Positions 1 to 5,435 of a stretch of DNA of 5,720 bases are shown in pieces. Source of the DNA: an uncultured Clostridia bacterium (GTDB lineage Bacteria > Bacillota > Clostridia > UBA1381); the NCBI GenBank assembly GCA_944391255.1, contig CALXSW010000177.1, forward strand, positions 1 through 5,720, given 5' to 3'. Made by a program: the position numbers and the translations under genes. Numbering within the stretch: position 1 is the first letter of the stretch; every line of letters begins with the position of its first letter. The notes beneath the pieces are model-generated. The model made no database searches. It had not been told where the DNA came from and saw only the letters and a program-made list of their open reading frames with translations.

Positions 1-1
1 T

Positions 2-76
2 TATAAAGCGCTTGACAAATCAGGAGATTTGCCAAATACTTGTATAAGAGAGATGCCGTATTTTTATCACTTCTAA
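2..76 (+). CDS. C-terminal end of an unidentified protein (partial, runs in from the left edge)
   Basis: An open frame is already open at the window edge and closes with TAA at 74-76, giving 24 residues that end in the sequence REMPYFYHF. The stretch has a mixed, protein-like composition (ALDKSGDLPNT) rather than the Ile/Asn/Lys runs of the intergenic DNA around it, which is the only reason to list it. I do not recognise a family. No clear terminator follows within 100 bases. It could be chance reading, or the tail of an unrelated gene facing the agr-like block. Confidence 0.25.
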   Translation, partial: YKALDKSGDLPNTCIREMPYFYHF

Positions 77-476
77 GGATTGCTGTCTTATTATGATTTT
101 ATATGGTTTCTCTTTTTCTTTTTGAAAAATATATAGTACAATATTTTTGCCCCGTTATGGTATTGCAAACAATGGGGGATTGATTGCAACACCTAAGCTG
201 TACGGAACAATGTTTATTGCCTGTATTGACCGATCAGGCTGCGGTTTTTTGTAATTCTGCGTTATCCTTATGATCATCACTAAAATCTTGTATGCATATA
301 TGCGCATCTTTTGCCGATAGATGATATGTATTTCATTCAATATATAATAGTGTAGGATCAACTCCTGTATGATAAGCTCATTGACTGATATTGTGAAATA
401 GCTGTTATCATTCGCATATGAATTTTTAGTTACTTTAATCTTGAATAACACGTAATGTTGTTTGTAACTTATCTCA
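77..476. other. AT-rich stretch with no convincing gene
   Basis: About 400 bases hold no gene I can support. The minus frame 155-451 (98 codons) would begin at a GTG with no ribosome site and encodes mainly Ile/Tyr/Asn-rich sequence. A plus frame ending with TAA at 252-254 has a more protein-like stretch (YGIANNGGLIATPKLYGTMF) but no start codon with a ribosome site. A 5-bp GCCTG/CAGGC inverted repeat near 218-240, followed by six T at 245-250, could be a weak plus-strand terminator. The segment may be decayed coding DNA. Confidence 0.4.
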
Positions 477-513
477 TTTACCGCGGCATATGGGTAGCAT
501 ATACCACGGTAAA
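477..513 (-). repeat. 16-bp inverted repeat downstream of the agrBD remnant
   Basis: Arms 477-492 and 498-513 flank a 5-base loop. They pair over 16 positions with two irregularities. Both irregularities become G-U wobbles in RNA made from the minus strand but C-A mismatches in plus-strand RNA, so the structure fits a minus-strand transcript, the direction of agrB. It lies about 30 bases past the agrD-frame stop, where a terminator is expected. No T-run follows on either strand, so it is not a typical intrinsic terminator. It could be a 3' stabilising hairpin, a factor-assisted stop, or a binding site. Confidence 0.55.
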
Positions 514-520
514 TGCTTTG

Positions 521-542
521 ATCATATACTTAGATATATGAT
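521..542. repeat. Perfect 8-bp AT-rich inverted repeat
   Basis: Arms ATCATATA (521-528) and TATATGAT (535-542) surround a 6-base loop, two bases beyond the agrD-frame stop. The stem is A/T-dominated and weak, with no T-run after it. Together with the larger hairpin at 477-513 it makes two consecutive hairpins at the 3' end of the agrBD unit. Confidence 0.35.
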
Positions 543-544
543 AA

Positions 545-622
545 TTATTTATTGTTACTCTTTACATCCTCAGCATATTTCTTTAGAAGTTCAGGTTCTT
601 TTGGCTGATATGCTCCGCCGTA
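545..622 (-). pseudogene. agrD: agrD remnant: C-terminal tail of an AgrD-type cyclic-peptide precursor
   Basis: In the -1 frame relative to agrB, codons from 622 down to a TAA at 545-547 read YGGAYQPKEPELLKKYAE followed by a short charged tail. The QPKxPExLKK pattern is the conserved tail that follows the macrocycle in clostridial AgrD precursors; as I recall it, C. perfringens AgrD has HQPEEP directly after its thiolactone ring. Upstream in this frame there is no amphipathic leader, and no Cys or Ser at the ring-closing position: an Arg codon sits there. The frame could open at an ATG at 685 (46 codons), but this has no ribosome site and lies inside agrB. I infer the 5' two-thirds of agrD was lost in the same event that shortened agrB. 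The family call is fairly sure; the deletion is inference. Confidence 0.6.
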
Positions 623-999
623 TCTATGGGTATTATAGGTATTAATATTAATGATGACACTATTATTATAATAGGCACATTCCATTCTATATTATAATAT
701 TGTAATAGATGGCATATTGTAAAAACTGACAAAAATGTCAACATCATAGTAACCCTGCAAATCCACTCCTTTGTTGCATGAAATCCTCCACAGCGAACTC
801 TCAGCAAATAAAAAGTAGCAATAAATATAATCCCATTTAAAAATGAATCTATAATTGCTGCAATAAATAATATTGCTGAAAAATTTATAATGTCATTTAT
901 AATAAGTGACACCCCATGCATGTATATAGGTTTCATTTTTGGATCAATAATATTTTTTTTAATATAATATTCTACTATATATTCAGACAAATATTTCAT
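583..999 (-). CDS. agrB: AgrB-type membrane endopeptidase, C-terminally truncated
   Basis: AgrB is a membrane cysteine endopeptidase that removes the AgrD tail and drives thiolactone formation. The signature RVRCGGFHATKEWIC (residues 67-81) keeps the catalytic pair His74 and Cys81, seven residues apart as in S. aureus AgrB (H77/C84). Hydrophobic segments lie at about 31-50, 54-66, 84-99 and 108-124. The ATG at 997-999 follows AAGGAG at 1009-1014. The protein ends after 138 residues; family members are usually about 190-200. It breaks off just after the conserved PID (124-126), where a basic linker and further helices are expected. The last dozen residues (TAEHISQKNLNF) are agrD-derived DNA read out of frame. 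It has its own promoter and LytTR-type operator, separate from the RR1-HK1 unit. The active site looks intact, but activity is doubtful given the missing C-terminus and missing substrate. Confidence 0.85.
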   Translation of the reverse strand: MKYLSEYIVEYYIKKNIIDPKMKPIYMHGVSLIINDIINFSAILFIAAIIDSFLNGIIFIATFYLLRVRCGGFHATKEWICRVTMMLTFLSVFTICHLLQYYNIEWNVPIIIIVSSLILIPIIPIDTAEHISQKNLNF

Positions 1000-1020
1000 T
1001 TCCGTATTCTCCTTATAATT

Positions 1021-1061
1021 ATTTTAACCTATTTTTTTACAATATGCAATCCCTTTGTCAA
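1021..1061 (-). promoter_or_regulatory. Candidate agrB promoter(s)
   Basis: Two overlapping candidates exist on the minus strand. One is TTGCAT (1044-1049), a 17-bp spacer, then TAAAAT (1021-1026). Its start point would fall near 1014, right at the AAGGAG site, giving a very short leader. The other uses the perfect TTGACA inside the proximal repeat (1056-1061), a 16-bp spacer, then a poor TAAAAA (1034-1039). Both place the direct repeats at or just upstream of the -35, the arrangement expected for LytTR-activated promoters. Confidence 0.45.
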
Positions 1062-1089
1062 GTTTGAGGGCTTTTTTGTCAAGTTTGAG
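1054..1089 (-). promoter_or_regulatory. Probable LytTR-regulator operator: 21-bp-phased direct repeats upstream of agrB
   Basis: The 15-mer TTTGTCAAGTTTGAG occurs at 1054-1068 and again, identically, at 1075-1089, a 21-bp period. AgrA/LytTR-family regulators bind pairs of roughly 9-bp direct repeats about two helical turns (21-22 bp) apart next to the -35. The core CAAGTTTGA matches about seven of nine positions of the S. aureus AgrA consensus as I recall it (WMMGTTNRK). The repeats sit 55-90 bases upstream of the agrB start. This suggests autoactivation of agrBD by RR1 or RR2; which one cannot be told from sequence. Confidence 0.65.
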
Positions 1090-1184
1090 AATATAACGTT
1101 GTAGATATTGAAAAAATATTGATATAACAGTTAATGCGGCTGATTTTTTATTATACAAGGTGCGGTCAAGCGGGATCATTCTAT

Positions 1185-1221
1185 AAAAAACGCATCAGGC
1201 TTTTGGCATGATGCGCTTTTT
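1185..1221 (-). terminator. Intrinsic terminator of the RR1-HK1 unit (possibly bidirectional)
   Basis: Arms 1191-1200 and 1206-1215 form a hairpin (CGCATCA/TGATGCG plus an inner GC pair across one mismatch). On the minus strand six T follow (A-run 1185-1190). Five T at 1217-1221 flank the other side, so it could also act on the plus strand. It begins a few bases after the HK1 stop codon at 1226-1228. Confidence 0.8.
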
Positions 1222-1225
1222 GTAT

Positions 1226-2374
1226 TCAACTTATATTTCTTTTTAACAAAATATCACAGCAAAATAAATTTTTATCAGTAAAGCATTTCATCAATCCATC
1301 GTGCTTATCAACGACTTTTCTGATATTTTTCATACCCCAGCCGTGTTCGCTTTTGTTTTGCTTCGTTGTCTGAAGATCTTTCAGAAGTTCCCCGTTAAAG
1401 CTGTTTTCCATATATACGGATATATATTCTCCTTGAAGCTGTACGTTCAAAATTATAATTTTCTCTTCTGTTTTCTCTGCCGCCTCTATTGCATTATCAA
1501 ATATATTGCCGAATAAAATAACAATGTCTTCTGATGGGATCTCAGATATAGCGTCCTCGCTTACGTTTATTGATGGATATATATTTTTTGACTTGCATAT
1601 TTCAAGACGTATATTCATTATTGCGTTAAAAACATCGTTTTGAGTAAACATGATCTTTTGCATTTTATATAACTGCCTGTTTAAAATATTGTCAGTATAC
1701 TTTATAATTCCGTCAGTATCATCTTTTTCTGCGAGAGTTGATATACACATAAAATGCTTTTCAAGATCATGGTTTAATCCATATGTGTTGTCGTATAACG
1801 CTTTCATGTTCTTTTCAGTGTTTTTTACGTTATTATACTGCATCGTCATAAGCGTTAATTCTGTCTTTAATTCCATGGCTTTGTTTACATATGAGATGAA
1901 ATAGTACATAAGTATATTTACAATTATTGCAGCTATTGACGCGCCGAACATATAATGTCCTATTCCGTTATAAATTATTGCAGCCTTTGTAAATAATATG
2001 ATCTCTATCCATGTTAAAAATGCGATAATTATAAATATCAGCCATTCCTTATATGAAAGCGAATATTTCTTTTTTATGTATAAAATAAATTTAAAAACGC
2101 AAAACTCCACGACGCGGCACAAGCAAAGCACTGCCAATCGCGCGCCGGAAAACTCTGTTATAAGCTTGTCCAATTGTGTTCCGGAAATGTTTGAGGTGGC
2201 GATCAATACTGTGCTGGCAATTGTGAACACAACGACCATTGAGAATAATGAAATAAAAATATGCACCCAGACAGAATCTTTAAGACATATTTGAGCATAT
2301 AATAAAAACAGAATTATTGACGCCGCAGATAAGATACCGTCATAACCTGTAAATCTGTTAATTACAGATATCAC
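1226..2374 (-). CDS. HK1: GHKL (AgrC-like) sensor histidine kinase, 5' end disrupted
   Basis: This open part encodes 382 residues counted from a GTG at 2372-2374. About five hydrophobic segments occupy residues 1-165. A helical linker follows, then the phosphoacceptor region with His202 (YGLNHDLEKH), an N-box FGNIFDNAIEA (288-298), and a glycine box HGWGMKNI (344-351), i.e. an AgrC-type HPK10/GHKL kinase. The GTG has no ribosome site. The same frame continues upstream without a break in sense to a TGA at 2423-2425, and beyond it to an ATG at 2510-2512. The intact gene would be about 428 codons, close to HK2 (422). RR1 lies directly upstream and is the expected partner. If the GTG is used, the product lacks the first membrane helix and part of the second, so peptide sensing is probably impaired while the catalytic core remains. 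Confidence 0.8.
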   Translation of the reverse strand: MISVINRFTGYDGILSAASIILFLLYAQICLKDSVWVHIFISLFSMVVVFTIASTVLIATSNISGTQLDKLITEFSGARLAVLCLCRVVEFCVFKFILYIKKKYSLSYKEWLIFIIIAFLTWIEIILFTKAAIIYNGIGHYMFGASIAAIIVNILMYYFISYVNKAMELKTELTLMTMQYNNVKNTEKNMKALYDNTYGLNHDLEKHFMCISTLAEKDDTDGIIKYTDNILNRQLYKMQKIMFTQNDVFNAIMNIRLEICKSKNIYPSINVSEDAISEIPSEDIVILFGNIFDNAIEAAEKTEEKIIILNVQLQGEYISVYMENSFNGELLKDLQTTKQNKSEHGWGMKNIRKVVDKHDGLMKCFTDKNLFCCDILLKRNIS

Positions 2375-2422
2375 GCATGAGGAAGAAATTACAGCTGTTA
2401 GTAAACATATGTATTTTATCTT

Positions 2423-2512
2423 TCATTTGTATTTATATCCGCAAAAGTTTGATATGAACCATATCATCAAAAAATTTTCGATAATATTTGAAATCGTTTC
2501 ACATATAATCAT
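2423..2512 (-). pseudogene. Severed N-terminus of HK1 (29 codons, then in-frame TGA)
   Basis: An ATG at 2510-2512 overlaps the RR1 stop as TAATG. It follows AGGAG (2522-2526) by nine bases, so it is the natural translation start for the kinase. It encodes 29 residues including a membrane helix (ISNIIENFLMIWFISNF), then meets TGA at 2423-2425. The frame continues in phase (KIKYICLLTAVISSSC) into the 382-residue kinase. The stop therefore replaces one codon inside one gene, probably a Trp or Arg/Gly codon. TGA is a true stop here: HK1 itself ends with TGA directly before its terminator, and TGG encodes Trp in the same gene. Confidence 0.7.
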
Positions 2513-3237
2513 TATCTTATACTCCTGAAATAATCCATTAGTTTATTGCATACATCTTCTTTTTGCGCCTGGCTTATGGGAATTTCTTCGTTGTTATATA
2601 ATATCAGCTTCATTTTTGATATACAGCTCGCTGCGCGCAAATTAACCAAGAACCTGTTATGAGTTCGCACAAACCACATATTACACAGCTGTTTTTCAAT
2701 ATCTGACAGCTTGCACCTATAACTTTTTGACTGGCTGCCGCTGCGGCTGAAAAAAATTATATAATGACCGTCACTTTTAAAGTATTTTACCTGACGCACA
2801 TCAATGACAACAGTTTCTTTTCCTAATTTTAAAGATATATATGAACGCTCGTTTTCCTTTTCTTTAAATTTTGAAATTATTTTATCTGCCGCAATCTTTA
2901 TCCACTGCGTTTGGTTTTTTGGTATGAACCATACAGGGTTATATTTAAATGAATGATAAACCATAGAATCATTATTAGAAATAAAAACGATCATTATATC
3001 GCTGTTCAGCTCGCTAAGAAGTTCCGCGGTCTCGAAACCACTGAGCCCTGTCATAACAATGTCTAAAAATACAGCATCGATTTGTTCTTTAGAACATATA
3101 TCAAGCAATTCACCGCCGCTGCCCGCGGTTATGATCCTGTGTTTGATGCCGCGTTTTTCAAATTCACACGCTAAGCTTTGCTTAAACCTGTCAACAAATA
3201 CAGGCTCATCATCACATATAGCGATCCTTAAATCCAC
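2512..3237 (-). CDS. RR1: LytTR-family (AgrA-like) response regulator
   Basis: This 241-residue regulator has an N-terminal receiver (about 3-120) and a C-terminal LytTR DNA-binding domain (about 131-238). The receiver has acidic Asp9/Asp10, phosphoacceptor Asp59 (AVFLDIVM), Ser87 in the FISN strand, and Lys107 after FIP. The LytTR part shows FVRTHNRFLVNL, the usual second-half motif, and ends with PISQAQKE before the last helix. The start is a GTG at 3235-3237; the ribosome site is weak (AAGCGAG), but no better in-frame start exists nearby. It is the first gene after a strong promoter (3318-3346), with a leader of roughly 74 bases, and its stop overlaps the original HK1 start. It is the natural candidate to bind the 21-bp-phased repeats upstream of agrB. 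Confidence 0.9.
   Translation of the reverse strand: MDLRIAICDDEPVFVDRFKQSLACEFEKRGIKHRIITAGSGGELLDICSKEQIDAVFLDIVMTGLSGFETAELLSELNSDIMIVFISNNDSMVYHSFKYNPVWFIPKNQTQWIKIAADKIISKFKEKENERSYISLKLGKETVVIDVRQVKYFKSDGHYIIFFSRSGSQSKSYRCKLSDIEKQLCNMWFVRTHNRFLVNLRAASCISKMKLILYNNEEIPISQAQKEDVCNKLMDYFRSIR
2522..2526 (-). promoter_or_regulatory. Ribosome binding site that marks the original HK1 start
   Basis: Minus-strand AGGAG lies within the last codons of RR1, nine bases before the ATG at 2512. Its good fit supports this ATG, rather than the GTG at 2374, as the ancestral start of HK1. That makes the TGA at 2423-2425 a premature stop. Confidence 0.65.
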
Positions 3238-3284
3238 AATATCATCTCGCTTTCAAAATGATAATTTTATTTACCCAAACAGAT

Positions 3285-3316
3285 AAAAAAGTATTTGTTT
3301 TTTGAACAAACATACT
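3285..3316 (-). promoter_or_regulatory. Inverted repeat with T-run at the start of the RR1 leader
   Basis: On the minus strand AGTATGTTTGTT pairs with AACAAATACT (3290-3299), apart from a 2-base bulge, and six T follow (3285-3290). It looks like a terminator. However, the predicted transcription start of the RR1 promoter is near 3311, so part of the left arm would not be transcribed and only the weak TTTGTT/AACAAA pairs would form in RNA. It may be an operator palindrome overlapping the start site, or a weak attenuator. Confidence 0.3.
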
Positions 3317-3317
3317 C

Positions 3318-3346
3318 AGTATATACCATTTTGCGCGTTTTGTCAA
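3318..3346 (-). promoter_or_regulatory. Promoter of the RR1-HK1 unit
   Basis: TTGACA (3341-3346), a 17-bp spacer, then TATACT (3318-3323), a near-consensus sigma-A promoter. It sits between the terminator of the RR2-HK2 unit and the RR1 start, so the two kinase pairs are separate transcription units. I see no 21-bp-phased repeats upstream of it, which suggests basal rather than LytTR-activated expression. Confidence 0.8.
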
Positions 3347-3406
3347 TTACAACAGAAATAAATGGCGTATTTTTGAACGTCTCGCTAAGAGAACATTATC
3401 GTGTAT

Positions 3407-3448
3407 AAAAAAACCGGGATACTCCGTTTTTATAAAACAGAATATCCC
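3407..3448 (-). terminator. Intrinsic terminator of the RR2-HK2 unit
   Basis: A 15-bp stem (3416-3430 with 3434-3448) has a 3-base loop and two U-G wobbles in minus-strand RNA. It is followed, after two bases, by seven T (A-run 3407-3413). It starts about 15 bases after the HK2 stop. Confidence 0.9.
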
Positions 3449-3462
3449 TGTTCACATCTCGT

Positions 3463-4731
3463 TTATTGAATATTATTTTTCATCATCATTCTGCATGCAA
3501 ATATACCATTCTCATAATTCAATGTTATAAAACCATCATTATTTTTTAATGCTTTTTTTATGCTCGCGATCCCATATCCATGGCGCAGGTGGTCTGCTTT
3601 AGTGGTTTTTATTTTATTATTTTCAATAGTAACAGGCTGTGATGTGTTTTCTATGCTTATTTTAAGTGTTTTATCATCAGCAGTTATTGATATCAAAATA
3701 TATTTTTCTTTTACTTTTTCACATGCTTCAATAGCGTTGTCTATCGCATTATATAATATACTGCTCAAATCCACAGATGATACGTTTATAGCTTCTGTGA
3801 TATTTAGTTTCACATCATACTTAATACCTAAAGCTGTGGCTTTTTTACTTTCGATATTAAGAATCGTATCTAAAATCAAATTACCGCTTCGGGATACAGA
3901 GGTGTCTTTCATGACAATGTCGCTTATACCCTCTGCGTATTTTCCAGCGGCTTCGCCGTTGCCGTTATTGATCATTTCACTTATTTCTGTCATATATTTC
4001 ATGATATCATGGCGTATTATACGCAGTTCTCTTTCGTTTTCTTCAATTATTTTATAGTTTTCCTCGTTTGCTTTTAAAATGACGTCAAGAGTCTGTGCGC
4101 GCAGTCCCTTTTCATAATAATCAAAAAAATCAAACACCATGATGTTGATATAAACTAAACCTATCACAGCAATAAATGACATAAGGTAAAGCGGGTTACG
4201 TGCTTGCGCAATATATGAGTCTAATAATAAAAGCAGATACAAGCTGAACAGGGGACATAATATAATTAGGATATTATATTTTATAGGCAGATTTCTGTAT
4301 CTTTTCTTTGCAATGTAGACAGCGTATGTATTAAAAATAAATAAAAGCAATGTGGATAAAGCCATGCCCAGATATCGCATTGTGAATCCGTCATCATATT
4401 CCAGCTTGAAAAATAAGGATAAGAATAAAGCTGTAAGTATTTCAGAGATCATGATCGCAATAATATTTATTATAACAAAGAATAATTTGCGTAAATATGT
4501 TCCGTCAAAGCAAAGCAATGCTATTAGCGACCATAAAACAATAGTCACGCATATATTTGCCAAAAACGGCAGAAAAAAATTGGATCTTATGATATTTAAT
4601 ACTACCGCGCCGCACCAGAATACAAGCAGTTTTTTTCCATTGTTTTCTTTGCGTTCAAGCACCCCGTTAAAATATATAAATACTATGATTATATCTAAAA
4701 TACACGAGGCGATTTCTATTATGTTTTTCAC
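3463..4731 (-). CDS. HK2: GHKL (AgrC-like) sensor histidine kinase, apparently intact
   Basis: This 422-residue protein starts at a GTG (4729-4731) chosen because AGGAGG lies seven bases upstream; a TTG at 4752 would bury that site inside the gene. Six or seven hydrophobic segments span about residues 4-205 and form the sensor. Then come a coiled linker (210-238), phosphoacceptor His241 in IIRHDIMKY, an N-box YNAIDNAIEAC (327-337), and a glycine box HGYGIASI (384-391). This is the architecture of AgrC-type HPK10 kinases that sense extracellular peptides. It follows RR2 by a single base, so the two are cotranscribed and probably translationally coupled. The sensor half is clearly different from that of HK1, so its ligand may differ. 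No agrBD pair for it lies in the window. Confidence 0.9.
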   Translation of the reverse strand: MKNIIEIASCILDIIIVFIYFNGVLERKENNGKKLLVFWCGAVVLNIIRSNFFLPFLANICVTIVLWSLIALLCFDGTYLRKLFFVIINIIAIMISEILTALFLSLFFKLEYDDGFTMRYLGMALSTLLLFIFNTYAVYIAKKRYRNLPIKYNILIILCPLFSLYLLLLLDSYIAQARNPLYLMSFIAVIGLVYINIMVFDFFDYYEKGLRAQTLDVILKANEENYKIIEENERELRIIRHDIMKYMTEISEMINNGNGEAAGKYAEGISDIVMKDTSVSRSGNLILDTILNIESKKATALGIKYDVKLNITEAINVSSVDLSSILYNAIDNAIEACEKVKEKYILISITADDKTLKISIENTSQPVTIENNKIKTTKADHLRHGYGIASIKKALKNNDGFITLNYENGIFACRMMMKNNIQ

Positions 4732-4732
4732 G

Positions 4733-5419
4733 TTAGATCCTCCTGTCCTCAAACTTTAAATATGCGTCTATCGTGTCTGCATTGTATTTTCTTCCGAGTG
4801 GGATTTTTATGCCGTTTGTAAGGTTTATACAAGTATTTTTCTCAATCGTATCTATATACCTCATATTGATCAAGTAGCTTTTATGGCATTGTATAAATCC
4901 ATGTGGCTTTAGAAGCTGATATATATCCTTAAATTTGTTTTTACCCGTATATTGTTTGTGATCTGTGTGTATGGTTATCGTATGTCCGAAGGATTCTATG
5001 TAAATAATTTGGGTAGATAAGACCCTTGCAATTTCACCTTTATAATTTACGGCTATATAAAAATCATAGCTTTTATATTCATCGATCGCATCTTGTATAT
5101 TTCTTTTTATAAACTCGTCCGGTTCTGATTTTAACACATATCGAAAGGCTCTGAATTCGTAGCCTTTAGTTGAGAATTCGTTATGAGAAGTTATAAATAA
5201 AACCAACGTCTTTTTATGCCGCTTCAATAGCTCGGCTGCTATACTAAATCCGTCCGGACCAGACATTTCTATATCTAACAGTACGATATCAAATATGATA
5301 TTTGAATTTAACAGATCCTCTCCCGAATGATATATATGTATTTCCGCGTCTTTTTCTGTAATCAATCTGTTGAGACGATCTATAAAAGACGGCTGGTCAT
5401 CACATATAGCTATCTTCAT
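4733..5419 (-). CDS. RR2: LytTR-family (AgrA-like) response regulator
   Basis: This 228-residue regulator starts at the ATG 5417-5419, giving MKIAICDD at the N-terminus. It has a GGAGGTG site nine bases upstream; an in-frame upstream start at 5452 has none. The receiver (about 1-115) carries Asp7/Asp8, phosphoacceptor Asp49 (IVLLDIEM), Thr77/Ser78 and Lys97 (YVLKS). The LytTR domain (about 125-225) carries FIQCHKSYLINMRYI and a terminal IPLGRKY motif, as in other LytTR proteins. It is first in its unit, with HK2 one base downstream. It shares the RR-first order with RR1-HK1, suggesting two related cassettes of different specificity rather than a recent duplication, since the proteins differ along their length. 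Its own promoter (5465-5493) is strong. Confidence 0.92.
   Translation of the reverse strand: MKIAICDDQPSFIDRLNRLITEKDAEIHIYHSGEDLLNSNIIFDIVLLDIEMSGPDGFSIAAELLKRHKKTLVLFITSHNEFSTKGYEFRAFRYVLKSEPDEFIKRNIQDAIDEYKSYDFYIAVNYKGEIARVLSTQIIYIESFGHTITIHTDHKQYTGKNKFKDIYQLLKPHGFIQCHKSYLINMRYIDTIEKNTCINLTNGIKIPLGRKYNADTIDAYLKFEDRRI
4739..4744 (-). promoter_or_regulatory. Ribosome binding site deciding the HK2 GTG start
   Basis: Minus-strand AGGAGG lies inside the last codons of RR2, seven bases before the GTG at 4731. RR2 ends at 4733, leaving one base between the genes, so coupling is likely. Confidence 0.75.
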
Positions 5420-5428
5420 AAGCGAATG

Positions 5429-5435
5429 CACCTCC
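5429..5435 (-). promoter_or_regulatory. Ribosome binding site deciding the RR2 start
   Basis: Minus-strand GGAGGTG lies nine bases before the ATG at 5419. This favours the 228-residue form beginning MKIAICDD over the form extended by 11 residues. Confidence 0.8.

Noticed and set aside
155..451. 98-codon minus-strand frame as a gene
   Set aside because: GTG start with no ribosome site or promoter and no recognisable motif; the C-terminal half lies antisense to a more protein-like plus frame.
583..640. Programmed -1 frameshift making an AgrB-AgrD fusion protein
   Set aside because: No canonical slippery heptamer or downstream pseudoknot is visible near the junction, and the fusion would still lack the AgrD leader and cysteine.
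545..685. Self-standing 46-codon AgrD starting at the ATG at 683-685
   Set aside because: No ribosome site; the N-terminal part is agrB DNA in the wrong frame with no amphipathic leader, and there is no Cys or Ser at the ring position. Only the part from about 622 looks like AgrD.
1054..1089. CRISPR or simple tandem repeat
   Set aside because: Only two copies, and the spacers are unrelated to array structure; the exact 21-bp phase beside a promoter fits a regulator site better.
2423..2425. TGA read as tryptophan (alternative code) or selenocysteine
   Set aside because: HK1 itself ends at a TGA directly before its terminator and uses TGG for Trp; no selenocysteine insertion element is seen, and a membrane sensor has no need for one.
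3560..4057. 165-codon plus-strand frame opposite HK2
   Set aside because: An antisense shadow of the kinase domain with hydrophobic low-complexity sequence, no ribosome site and no promoter.
4732..4752. TTG start at 4752 for HK2, overlapping RR2 by 20 bases
   Set aside because: The AGGAGG site would then lie inside the coding region; it is perfectly spaced for the GTG at 4731.
4352..4759. 135-codon plus-strand frame opposite the HK2 sensor region
   Set aside because: Antisense shadow of the membrane segments; no start signals or recognisable domain.
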